DNA of 19,880 nucleotides from Candidatus Altarchaeales archaeon ex4484_96 (GTDB lineage: Archaea > Altiarchaeota > Altiarchaeia > IMC4 > QMZM01): the NCBI GenBank assembly GCA_002254405.1, contig NJDH01000024.1, forward strand, positions 1-19,880. Reading direction: 5' to 3'. Positions 7,425 to 13,525 of the stretch are shown here, one piece after another. Position 1 is the stretch's first letter, and the number at the start of each line of letters is the position of its first letter. A program made the translations under genes and the position numbers. The notes beneath the pieces were generated by a model. The model searched no databases. It was not told where the DNA came from and was given only the letters and a program-made list of their open reading frames with translations.

Positions 7425-7884
7425 CCTCTGGTACCTCCATTTTAGAGCCATAGTACATTAACACCATTATGAGGGATAATGCAGAAAAAACCTCTAAACC
7501 CACGGCCATATTCATCAAGGGAATAATACCTCCTGTGTTCAGGTCCCCCCCGTTGATTCCCACAGCAGGGTTATTGAATAACTCACCTGCTTTCAGCAAA
7601 AAGTTGCTGAAGAAGGTTGTGGACAATCCCAGGAAAGCAAGGGATATGAAGGTTATTAAAGCCAATGTCTCAACCAGGGAAAGCAGGTTTACGTCAAGGG
7701 CTTTCTTGATTTCATCCGCGTATGCTATGATAAACAGGGCTGATATGGTGGCCAATACCGCACCCCCCTGGAATCCACCCCCGGGTGTGAGATGGCCGTG
7801 CATGATGACGTATAATCCAAAGGTTGATACCGGAACCATCAACACAGCTGCTGTGACCCTCACTATTTTGCTTAATCCGCTCAT
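7414..7884 (-). CDS. mbhF: MrpB/MnhB-like subunit (MbhF)
   Basis: A 156-residue MnhB-family protein with about four helices. The signature STFGLYVIMHGHLTPGGGFQ appears at about residues 19-38, followed by GGAVLATISALFIIAYA. It forms part of the sodium-translocating portion of Mrp-type complexes. It overlaps the E subunit upstream by ATGA and the G gene downstream by 11 bp. The length is normal and no key motif is missing. Confidence 0.93.
   Translation of the reverse strand: MSGLSKIVRVTAAVLMVPVSTFGLYVIMHGHLTPGGGFQGGAVLATISALFIIAYADEIKKALDVNLLSLVETLALITFISLAFLGLSTTFFSNFLLKAGELFNNPAVGINGGDLNTGGIIPLMNMAVGLEVFSALSLIMVLMYYGSKMEVPEDVS
7433..7438 (-). promoter_or_regulatory. Ribosome binding site deciding the mbhG start
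   Basis: GGAGGT on the minus strand, 8 nt before ATG 7424. It favours that start over the in-frame ATG at 7451. Confidence 0.6.
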
Positions 7885-8144
7885 TTTCGTTTCGTAAACA
7901 ACATATAAACTCCTGTTACTGCCGTGAACAAGACGGTTGCTTCACCGAGCGTGTCCAGACCACGATAATCAAACAATATCGCTGTTACGATATTGTTGGC
8001 TCCTGTTTCTTTTTGCCCGTTGTTGATGAAATAATCATCCATCTGGCTTGGGGGCATCCCAAAAGGGTGTATTTCTGATACCGTAGCGTAAATGAATGCG
8101 ATGAATATGATACATGCCATTATTTTAATGAGTTCTCCCTTCAT
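7881..8144 (-). CDS. mbhE: MbhE-like subunit (MrpA C-terminal/MrpB-type domain)
   Basis: An 87-residue membrane subunit with a short N-terminal helix, an extracytoplasmic-type loop (SEIHPFGMPPSQMDDYFINN), and a second helix after the signature GANNIVTAILFDYRGLDTLG. The last motif marks MbhE and the MrpA C-terminal region. The open frame runs about 49 codons further upstream, but that extension overlaps the whole end of the D gene and has no membrane or family character. ATG 8144 overlaps the D stop by ATGA and has GGTGGGAG just upstream, so it is chosen. In Mbx operons I recall D and E as fused; here they are separate. Confidence 0.9.
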   Translation of the reverse strand: MKGELIKIMACIIFIAFIYATVSEIHPFGMPPSQMDDYFINNGQKETGANNIVTAILFDYRGLDTLGEATVLFTAVTGVYMLFTKRK

Positions 8145-8383
8145 TTCTCCCACCTGCTGCTTTTTTTTATTGCGATAACGTATATTGCGGTGGATAATCC
8201 AGCACCCACCGCAGCTTCTGCGATAGCCACATCCGGGGCCTGCAGGATATAATATTCTACTGACAGAAGCAGGCTCATGATAACAAGGCAAACCACTGAA
8301 GCTATCAGGTCATTGAATCTTAAAACAAAATATGCTGAAAGCATTATTCCACCCAGTATTAAAACCTGCAGTAAATAAATCAT
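8141..8383 (-). CDS. mbhD: MbhD-like subunit (DUF4040, MrpA-related)
   Basis: An 80-residue protein with three short helices. The conserved core EYYILQAPDVAIAEAAVGAG, with its acidic residues in a membrane helix, identifies the DUF4040/MbhD family, which matches a part of MrpA. The ion path in Mrp-like modules runs near these acidic residues (family knowledge). Both ends overlap the neighbouring genes by ATGA. Confidence 0.92.
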   Translation of the reverse strand: MIYLLQVLILGGIMLSAYFVLRFNDLIASVVCLVIMSLLLSVEYYILQAPDVAIAEAAVGAGLSTAIYVIAIKKSSRWEK

Positions 8384-8712
8384 TTTTTTTCCTCCGCAAG
8401 TTTATCTACCACAGCCTGCTTGGGCATAATCCCCGCACGATAGGCTGATCTTGCTATAGCATGTGATCCTGTGGAGTTTGTTAATAGGATTAAAAGCATG
8501 ACAAGCAGGGTGTGTGCTCCAAGGATAAGCCCGGGGGTGGATAGTGTGGTTGCGTAGGCCACTACCCCCAGGTAGATGAATATTGACCCGAAGGTGGAGC
8601 ATTTAGTCGCCCCATGTAGTCTAGTGTAGACGTCTGGGAAACGATGTAACGCAAGCGAACCCAGTGTCTGGAATATTAACCCTATTCCCAGCAGTATGAG
8701 CAGGGGATTCAT
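8380..8712 (-). CDS. mbhC: MrpG/MnhG-like subunit (MbhC)
   Basis: A 110-residue MnhG-family protein with three helices. The signature LGSLALHRFPDVYTRLHGAT, with the conserved RFPD and RLH residues, lies at about residues 17-36, followed by a glycine-rich helix. It is a structural part of the cation-translocating module. ATGA overlaps on both sides place it firmly in the operon. Confidence 0.93.
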   Translation of the reverse strand: MNPLLILLGIGLIFQTLGSLALHRFPDVYTRLHGATKCSTFGSIFIYLGVVAYATTLSTPGLILGAHTLLVMLLILLTNSTGSHAIARSAYRAGIMPKQAVVDKLAEEKK

Positions 8713-8960
8713 TGAGCTACCTCCAGGTATCTAGAGATGTAAAGTGTTGAGACAAAGGATAGCATAGCGTATACGATAGCTACATCCACGTAGATTATCT
8801 CATTATAAGCCGCTCCCAGGACCACTAAAACAGCAACAACCATGTTGTTTGTGGTGTCCATTGCCACCAGCCTATCGTGTGTTGTTGGTCCGAGGATGGC
8901 TCTGATGAAGCATAGTATTATTAAAAATAATAACCCGGCTGCCGCCATCATAAAGCTCAT
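8709..8960 (-). CDS. mbhB: MrpF/MnhF-like subunit (MbhB)
   Basis: An 83-residue protein with three helices. The MnhF hallmark GPTTHDRLVAMDTTNN is at about residues 24-39, and the later segment VDVAIVYAMLSF carries the conserved Asp. It belongs to the Mrp antiporter module. It overlaps both neighbouring genes by ATGA. Length and motifs are normal for the family. Confidence 0.93.
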   Translation of the reverse strand: MSFMMAAAGLLFLIILCFIRAILGPTTHDRLVAMDTTNNMVVAVLVVLGAAYNEIIYVDVAIVYAMLSFVSTLYISRYLEVAQ

Positions 8961-9493
8961 TGTGTTATCCTCCTAATCCATTCAGGGAAACACGAGCACA
9001 CGTCCTCTATTTTGGGTTCAGGGTGCTTGACGTTAATCCAGTGTATGAATAGATTGTTTTCTTCATCTAAGTCAACGGATAGGGTTCCAGGTGTTAATGT
9101 GATGGAATTAGCCAGCAGGGTTATTCCTAAATCGGTTTCTAGATCTGGTTTGATTTTCACTATCCCCGGGTTGATTTTTCCAGTTAATACGCGGTAGGCT
9201 ACGTCTAGGTTGGCTTTGGTTAATGCGATGAAGAAGGGTCCCAGGGCGTAAGCCAGTAGAAGAATCCATCTAATGGGGTTGAGGAACGCAGGGGTTGTTT
9301 TTATTTTCAGGGAGTTGAATACTCGATAAACAAGTAATGCGGTGACCGCTGCGAATATGATAGCTGCGATAAGCTCTGGCAGACTCCATAGGAGGATACT
9401 CCCTGAGCCCGCTGTTAGTGCTAGGTAGGTTAAGAGGGAAAAAACCGCCGCGGTTATTGGGGTTATGTTATCGTTATTCTTGTTTTTTTGCAT
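8957..9493 (-). CDS. mbhA: MrpE/MnhE-like subunit (MbhA), first gene of the respiratory operon
   Basis: A 178-residue MnhE-family protein with an N-terminal hydrophobic half (two to three helices within about residues 13-95) and a soluble C-terminal domain. The family motif ANSITLTPGTLSVDLDEE followed by IHWI is clear, and the C-terminus resembles that of MbhA. ATG 9493 lies 3 nt after the stop of the Pop5-like gene, with GGTG about 6 nt upstream of it. No promoter fits in that gap, so transcription probably starts upstream of the Pop5-like gene. Confidence 0.92.
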   Translation of the reverse strand: MQKNKNNDNITPITAAVFSLLTYLALTAGSGSILLWSLPELIAAIIFAAVTALLVYRVFNSLKIKTTPAFLNPIRWILLLAYALGPFFIALTKANLDVAYRVLTGKINPGIVKIKPDLETDLGITLLANSITLTPGTLSVDLDEENNLFIHWINVKHPEPKIEDVCSCFPEWIRRITQ

Positions 9494-9496
9494 TGA

Positions 9497-9721
9497 TTAC
9501 ACCAGAAATTGGGTGACCTTCACAATACCTCTTCCAAGCCCATGATCCCAGTCGATAATCCAGAGATTCAATCGGCTGACCCCGTTCTCGCCCAGGACCT
9601 GTAACACAGTCTTCCATAAAACCCGGCCGAAGTCTTTTTTTGTTATCTGGACTCCACAGATGAACTCAACAACAAGATACCGGCTTTTCTCCCTGAGTGT
9701 TGGTGGCAGCGGTTTAGACAT
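9497..9721 (-). CDS. RNase P Pop5/Rnp2-like protein, apparently truncated at the C-terminus
   Basis: The 74-residue product opens with LPPTLREKSRYLVVEFI, the N-terminal signature of archaeal RNase P protein 2 (Pop5), and continues through LNLWIIDWDHGLGRGIVKV, matching the middle of that family. Pop5 proteins are usually about 110-120 residues, with a further helix and a strand ending in a conserved SGTI-type motif; none of that is present. The frame ends at TAA 9497-9499, and neither other minus-strand frame downstream resembles the missing part, because mbhA begins 3 nt later. It may be a decayed copy, a minimal variant, or the N-terminal piece of a split gene. It sits 18 nt downstream of a structured RNA segment and may share that transcript. 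Confidence 0.75.
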   Translation of the reverse strand: MSKPLPPTLREKSRYLVVEFICGVQITKKDFGRVLWKTVLQVLGENGVSRLNLWIIDWDHGLGRGIVKVTQFLV

Positions 9722-9739
9722 ATTAGCTCATAAATAGAA

Positions 9740-9886
9740 TGTACTGCGCTGGGGTTGGTTTGCATCCACGTTAAGGGCTAACGGAGGGCATCACTCCCCC
9801 GCATGTCATACAAGAGCCGTCTCAGCGCAGTGTCGCCTTCATCTTGCCCTGCGGATCATCAGTTCACCGCAGTCTTCGCAGAAGGC
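9740..9886 (-). ncRNA. Structured RNA, H/ACA guide RNA-like (two stem domains each followed by ACA)
   Basis: On the minus strand, domain 1 pairs GCCTTC (9881-9886) with GAAGGC (9835-9840). It then has facing 8-nt loops (9873-9880 and 9841-9848), an upper stem CTGCGG/CCGCAG (9867-9872 and 9849-9854), and a 12-nt terminal loop TGAACTGATGAT with the UGA/UGA spacing of a K-loop. ACA follows one base after the lower stem, about 15 nt from the pocket, as in archaeal H/ACA guides. Domain 2 closes with a perfect 9-bp stem ACTGCGCTG/CAGCGCAGT (9823-9831 and 9743-9751) followed directly by ACA (9740-9742). Its interior is larger than a standard guide and contains GTTA-GCCCT-TAAC and GGG-AGTGATG-CCC hairpins. 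A TATA box lies about 26 nt upstream of 9886. A cis-acting leader for the downstream genes is the alternative. The target is unknown. Confidence 0.55.
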
Positions 9887-9907
9887 TTATTATTAATTTG
9901 ATTAACA

Positions 9908-9916
9908 TATTAAATA
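9908..9916 (-). promoter_or_regulatory. TATA box for the structured RNA / pop5 / respiratory operon
   Basis: TATTTAATA on the minus strand, with its centre about 26 nt upstream of 9886, the predicted first paired base of the RNA. No comparable box lies at the right distance before the Pop5-like start (9721) or mbhA (9493), so this may be the promoter for the whole unit. Confidence 0.5.
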
Positions 9917-9924
9917 TCATCAAC

Positions 9925-9932
9925 GATATATG
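9925..9932 (+). promoter_or_regulatory. TATA box for the plus-strand membrane protein gene
   Basis: GATATATG centred about 26.5 nt before ATG 9955, predicting a leaderless mRNA. It lies within 20 nt of the oppositely directed TATA box, so the gap is a compact divergent promoter. Confidence 0.5.
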
Positions 9933-9954
9933 CAATAAAAACAAACAATAAATA

Positions 9955-10542
9955 ATGGAGCAAATAATTTATTTCCTGTTGCTGGCTGTTTTCTTGGGTC
10001 CTGTCGGCTCAGTATCATATGGCCTGGAAATACTATCTCCTCTTGAGGTTTTCATCATAATCACACCCCTATACATACTGCCTATCCCCCTGATTTTCAG
10101 GATATTCGAGTACGGCGGCCATCATCGGAGACTATACCGGATGAAGGTTTTTCGGCGGGCCTCTGACGCTACAGGCAGAAGGATGGAGGAGATACTCGAG
10201 TACGGAGACCATATCATCGAGTTGTTCAAGGATAACCTGGGCCATCTAGGATTATATTTCACTGTTGTGTTGTTCACATTATTGTTTGGTGTTTTCTGGG
10301 CTTCCATGTTCTCTTATCTGCTGATGATTAAAAGAAAAAGAGCTATTGCTTCGATGATTATTGGGGTGATTTTAGGCAACATATTCTGGATTATATTCGC
10401 ATCCTATTCAAGGAGCCTGATTAAACCTTTGGAAATGGCTTTATTGGCTCTTTTGATTCCAGTCTGGATATACGGGGTCAAAAGAGAGTATAGGGTATTG
10501 AAAAAAATAGTGAAAAAACTGAAGATAAGATCTAAGACCTAA
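9955..10542 (+). CDS. Integral membrane protein resembling the small multidrug export family (COG2426), tentative
   Basis: A 195-residue protein with two hydrophobic blocks. Residues about 3-51 contain GPVGSVSYGLEILSPLEVF and a proline-rich helix ending in PIPLIF. Residues about 99-165 form three or so helices, with KRKRAIASMIIGVILGN in the middle. A charged amphipathic stretch (about 55-95) separates them, and the C-terminus is very basic. The order of motifs, with a G..GL helix before a helix with basic residues and GV.LGN, resembles the small multidrug export family, but the N-terminal E-R motif expected there is not evident. The function in this family is weakly established. The start is fixed by a TATA box about 26 nt upstream. 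Its last 11 bp overlap the convergent nob1 gene. Confidence 0.6.
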   Translation: MEQIIYFLLLAVFLGPVGSVSYGLEILSPLEVFIIITPLYILPIPLIFRIFEYGGHHRRLYRMKVFRRASDATGRRMEEILEYGDHIIELFKDNLGHLGLYFTVVLFTLLFGVFWASMFSYLLMIKRKRAIASMIIGVILGNIFWIIFASYSRSLIKPLEMALLALLIPVWIYGVKREYRVLKKIVKKLKIRSKT

Positions 10543-11017
10543 GTGCTTTCTTAACCAAATCACTGCCGCATACCGGGCAGATTTTGTTTTTTATGTTATA
10601 CTCGTATTCGCGGGCGCATCCAGAGCATATCATGCTCCATTTAACTCTATTTGTTATACCCTTAGCCGAGCCGGTCATGTATTGGATATCCAGGTGCATG
10701 CACATGTTCTGTATGCTGTAGTCGTCTGATACAAGCAAATATTTTTTCTCCCAGGCCAGAGCAAGCAACTCCAAGTCGACATCAGATAACCTGCCTAAAT
10801 CGCCGGTTTCTTTGGCTTTAATCTCGGTTTTTTTAACATATTCAGGTGATGGCATCTCTATTAACAGCGCCCCAGAGCTTAAGGCTGAATTCAATACTGA
10901 CTTAGCCGTATCATCTCTAACCTCATCCAGGACCCTGTTTGTTGTCACATACCCGCCTTCGGAGAGGTTGAGGTCGCTTCGGTAGATTGCGCTGGTGTCA
11001 AGCAGCTTTTTTTTCAT
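10532..11017 (-). CDS. nob1: Endoribonuclease Nob1 (PIN domain plus zinc ribbon)
   Basis: A 161-residue archaeal Nob1, the endonuclease that matures the 3' end of 16S rRNA in the pre-30S particle. The PIN domain (about 1-115) shows the acidic catalytic set: D7 in LLDTSAIY, E32 in LDEV, D79/D81 in LSDVDLE and D98/D99 in VSDDYSIQN. The C-terminal zinc ribbon has C131-x2-C134 and C147-x2-C150. The length is typical of archaeal Nob1. Its ATG overlaps the stop of the upstream methionyl-tRNA synthetase gene (TCAT at 11014-11017 on the plus strand), so the two genes are translationally coupled. Confidence 0.92.
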   Translation of the reverse strand: MKKKLLDTSAIYRSDLNLSEGGYVTTNRVLDEVRDDTAKSVLNSALSSGALLIEMPSPEYVKKTEIKAKETGDLGRLSDVDLELLALAWEKKYLLVSDDYSIQNMCMHLDIQYMTGSAKGITNRVKWSMICSGCAREYEYNIKNKICPVCGSDLVKKALRS

Positions 11018-13011
11018 CTCACCCGCGCTCCCAAGGAGGTTTTCTTGTCGGGCTGCAATAAAATCGGCTTTCCGTCAACATCCGCTGCAAGAATCATTCC
11101 CTCGGATTTTTTCCCCCGGATTTTCGCCGGCTTAAGGTTGGCTACAACAACAACCTGCCTGTTAATTAAATCCTTTTTGCTGTAATCAGTTTTTAATCCG
11201 GCGACAAGCTGTCTTGTCTGCTCACCCAGTGATACCGTCAGCAGATATAGCTTGTCTGCATTGGGGTGGTCTTGCACGTCAACTATTTGGGCTATTCTTA
11301 AATCCATGGCCTTAAAGTCCTCGAATCCTATGTTGCTCATCTTTTTATCCTCTTTATCGGTTTTTAAGTGGTTTTTTTTGAATTCATTTATTTCTACATC
11401 CTCTATTTTATCGTATAGCGGGTTTATTTCACCTAGAACGTGGCCGCCCTCTAGATTTATTTCTTTGGCGTCATCCCATTTCATTTCTTTTTTTAGGTTA
11501 AGCATCCGGCGGATGTTTTGAGCTGAAGCAGGCAAAAAGGGCTCCATTATTATTGAGAGGGCTCCGACCATGTTGGCGCAAACATATAATGTTGTGTTGT
11601 TTTCATTAGCCCAGGGCTCCTTATGCTGGAAGTAGCTGTTTCCTTCATGCGCGAGAGCCATCATAGACTGCAGGGCCTGGCTGAACCGGTAGTCTTCTAT
11701 GTATGCTGCGGTGTTATTAACAGCATCTTCTATGGCTTTAACAGCCTTATTATCTGTTTCATCTAAAACCCCGGGTTCGGGTATGATACCTTTATTGTTT
11801 TGCTTAATGAATGTGAGTGTCCGGTGTATGAAGTTTCCGAGCGTGGATATGAGCTCGTGGTTTATGTGGTGCTTGTAATCGGTTAACGAAAAATCAGTGT
11901 CGTGTTTAGCGGGGTTAATGCATAGTAGATAGTATCTTAGGTAGTCGGTAGGCCATTTATCGAGTATCTCATGCAGCCATATGACCCAGCCCCGTGATGT
12001 GCTCATTTTTTTCCCTTCAAGGTTGAGGTATTCGTTTGATGAAATCTGGTGCGGGAGGTTAAGGCTTCCTTCAGCCATCAGTATCGCAGGCCAGATTATT
12101 GCATGGAATGGTATGTTGTCTTTGCCTATGAAATGGATTATTTTGGTGTTTTTTTGTTTCCAGTATTTTTTCCAGAGATTAATGTCTCCTTTTTTTTGCG
12201 CCCACTCTATTGTGGAGCTTATGTATCCTATGGGGGCGTCAAACCACACGTATAGTACTTTATCTTCGCTTCCGGCTACTGGTACGGGTATCCCCCAGCT
12301 TAGGTCGCGGGTTATGGCCCGGTCTTTGAGGCCTTCACGCAGCCATCCTAGGCTGAAGTTTCGGGCGTTATCGGGCCAGTGTGTGTTACCTTCAATCCAT
12401 TTACGTAGTGGTTTCTCGTATTCGGTGAGCTTGAAGAACCAGTGTATTGTTTCCTTCATTACTGGGGGTTTATGGCATAGGATGCAGTAGCTTTCTTTGA
12501 GTTCATGTGGTTCGAGTTGTTTTCCGCATGCCTCGCATTGGTCTCCGCGCTGGTCTGTTTCCCCGCATTGGGGGCATGTGCCTTTGACATAACGGTCGGG
12601 GAGGAATTTCTTGCAGCTGGGGCAGTAGGGTCGGTTGACTGTTTTCTGGTAGAGCAGGTTTTTGTTTTTTATTTCGAGAAATATTTCCTGGGATAGCTTG
12701 TGGTGTGTTTTGTTGGTTGTGCGGCTGAAGTAATCAAAGCTGATGTTTAGTTTAGCGAATGTTTGTTTGATTTGTTTATGGTATTTGTCAACTATTTTTT
12801 GGGGTGTGGTGTTTTCGTTGTCGGCTGTTACTGTTATGGGGGTGCCGTGTTCGTCTGTGCCGCAGATATATATTATGTCTGTGCCTTTAGCTCGGTGGTA
12901 GCGGGTGTATACGTCGGCTGGTATGTAGGCTCCTATCGCGTGTCCGATGTGCAGGGGTCCGTTTGCGTAGGGCAGCGCTGATGTGACAAGTATCCTCTCT
13001 TGTTTGCTCAT
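11014..13011 (-). CDS. metG: Methionyl-tRNA synthetase with fused C-terminal tRNA-binding domain
   Basis: A 665-residue class I enzyme that charges tRNA-Met. The N-terminal Rossmann domain has HIGH at 21-24. A zinc-knuckle insertion carries four CxxC pairs (C130/C133, C146/C149, C159/C162, C176/C179), so two zinc sites are expected. The second signature is KMSTS at 335-339 in place of KMSKS. The all-helical anticodon-binding domain follows. Residues 563-665 form an OB-fold domain of the EMAP II/Trbp111 type (FKAMDLRIAQIV ... HPNADKLYLL ... GKKSEGMILAA), which many archaea carry as a separate protein. The ATG at 13011 is chosen; seven more codons are open upstream but begin with TTG. It forms an operon with nob1. 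Confidence 0.96.
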   Translation of the reverse strand: MSKQERILVTSALPYANGPLHIGHAIGAYIPADVYTRYHRAKGTDIIYICGTDEHGTPITVTADNENTTPQKIVDKYHKQIKQTFAKLNISFDYFSRTTNKTHHKLSQEIFLEIKNKNLLYQKTVNRPYCPSCKKFLPDRYVKGTCPQCGETDQRGDQCEACGKQLEPHELKESYCILCHKPPVMKETIHWFFKLTEYEKPLRKWIEGNTHWPDNARNFSLGWLREGLKDRAITRDLSWGIPVPVAGSEDKVLYVWFDAPIGYISSTIEWAQKKGDINLWKKYWKQKNTKIIHFIGKDNIPFHAIIWPAILMAEGSLNLPHQISSNEYLNLEGKKMSTSRGWVIWLHEILDKWPTDYLRYYLLCINPAKHDTDFSLTDYKHHINHELISTLGNFIHRTLTFIKQNNKGIIPEPGVLDETDNKAVKAIEDAVNNTAAYIEDYRFSQALQSMMALAHEGNSYFQHKEPWANENNTTLYVCANMVGALSIIMEPFLPASAQNIRRMLNLKKEMKWDDAKEINLEGGHVLGEINPLYDKIEDVEINEFKKNHLKTDKEDKKMSNIGFEDFKAMDLRIAQIVDVQDHPNADKLYLLTVSLGEQTRQLVAGLKTDYSKKDLINRQVVVVANLKPAKIRGKKSEGMILAADVDGKPILLQPDKKTSLGARVR

Positions 13012-13091
13012 AGCATATATTAGAGAATACAATAAGAAAAGATGAGGCGGTTAGTTTGTTAGGAGTTGTCCATCAGTATCAGCAGTGTTTG

Positions 13092-13343
13092 TTAGCATTT
13101 CAAGACACATGGGTCCCTGGTTGTTGTGGAATATGATGAGCGTATTGTTTTTGGGTTGCTCCGAGACGTTAGTTCGATTATCGATATTTTGTTTTTATCT
13201 TTTTTGGTTATATTTAGTATATTTGTGGTTGATGAGGTTGTGATAAATGATGTTGTTGTAGTGATGGTTTGTTTTTCGAACATACACCCAGATAGCAATA
13301 GTACGATTATCGAAGTTAATATTAAGCTTTTTCCTTCACTCAT
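13092..13343 (-). CDS. Small Thr/Ser-rich lipoprotein, unknown
   Basis: An 83-residue protein with a signal peptide (residues 1-18: charged start, then a run of Ile, Leu and Val) ending in the lipobox LLSGC, so C19 would be lipid-anchored. The mature part is only about 65 residues, rich in Thr, Ser, Lys and Asn, without a recognisable fold, and ends with a Cys pair in CVLKC. Its short length and composition suggest a surface peptide or linker. A TATA box 26 nt upstream of ATG 13343 supports it as a real leaderless gene. I do not recognise a family. Confidence 0.65.
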   Translation of the reverse strand: MSEGKSLILTSIIVLLLSGCMFEKQTITTTTSFITTSSTTNILNITKKDKNKISIIELTSRSNPKTIRSSYSTTTRDPCVLKC

Positions 13344-13363
13344 CTTATCTTAATGGACTCAAT

Positions 13364-13374
13364 CGATAATATAA
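13364..13374 (-). promoter_or_regulatory. TATA box for the lipoprotein gene
   Basis: TTATATTATCG on the minus strand, centred about 26 nt upstream of ATG 13343. A leaderless mRNA is predicted. Confidence 0.5.
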
Positions 13375-13408
13375 CATGCTTTTTGTCAGAGAGATACTGG
13401 AGTCCAAG

Positions 13409-13438
13409 AAAAAAAGCAAGGATAAAGTCAGCTTGCTT
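13409..13438 (-). terminator. Stem-loop plus T-run, intrinsic-type terminator
   Basis: On the minus strand AAGCAAG (13432-13438) pairs with CTTGCTT (13414-13420) across an 11-nt loop, followed at once by a T-run to 13409. It lies about 90 nt past the thioredoxin-like gene and before the lipoprotein promoter, so it could insulate the two. Confidence 0.4.
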
Positions 13439-13512
13439 GCTTTTAAGGGGGAAAAAGACAATAGTTGGATGATGATTCTCCGAGGGTCAGGTGGGAATAA
13501 TAAAAGAAAAAG

Positions 13513-13521
13513 AAAAAAAAA
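13513..13521 (-). terminator. Oligo-T terminator of the thioredoxin-like gene
   Basis: Nine T residues on the minus strand, 4 nt after the stop codon at 13526-13528, continued by further T-rich sequence to about 13501. Confidence 0.5.
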
Positions 13522-13525
13522 GTTT

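Noticed and set aside
8145..8291. Upstream extension of the MbhE-like gene
   Set aside because: It duplicates the D coding region in another frame, with no membrane or family character; ATG 8144 has a ribosome site and an ATGA overlap.
1895..9493. Annotation as an energy-converting [NiFe] hydrogenase
   Set aside because: Two of four [NiFe] cysteines in the large subunit and one cluster cysteine in the NuoB-like subunit are missing.
9823..9872. Box C/D sRNA reading (CTGATGA ... CTGA) on the minus strand
   Set aside because: Box C and C' each have a mismatch and no D' box is present; the stems and the two ACA sites fit an H/ACA plan better.
9841..9886. A short minus-strand frame reading FCEDCGELMI, like a zinc-ribbon start
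   Set aside because: It has a stop just upstream, no start codon and a stop after 15 codons; the same bases form a well-paired RNA hairpin, which explains the sequence better.
9740..9886. RNase P RNA or 5S rRNA
   Set aside because: It is far too short for the former and lacks its conserved core; no 5S consensus segments are present.
13381..13512. A box C/D-like ATGATGA on the plus strand
   Set aside because: No CTGA box occurs at a suitable distance and no closing stem is seen; the gap is explained by terminators.
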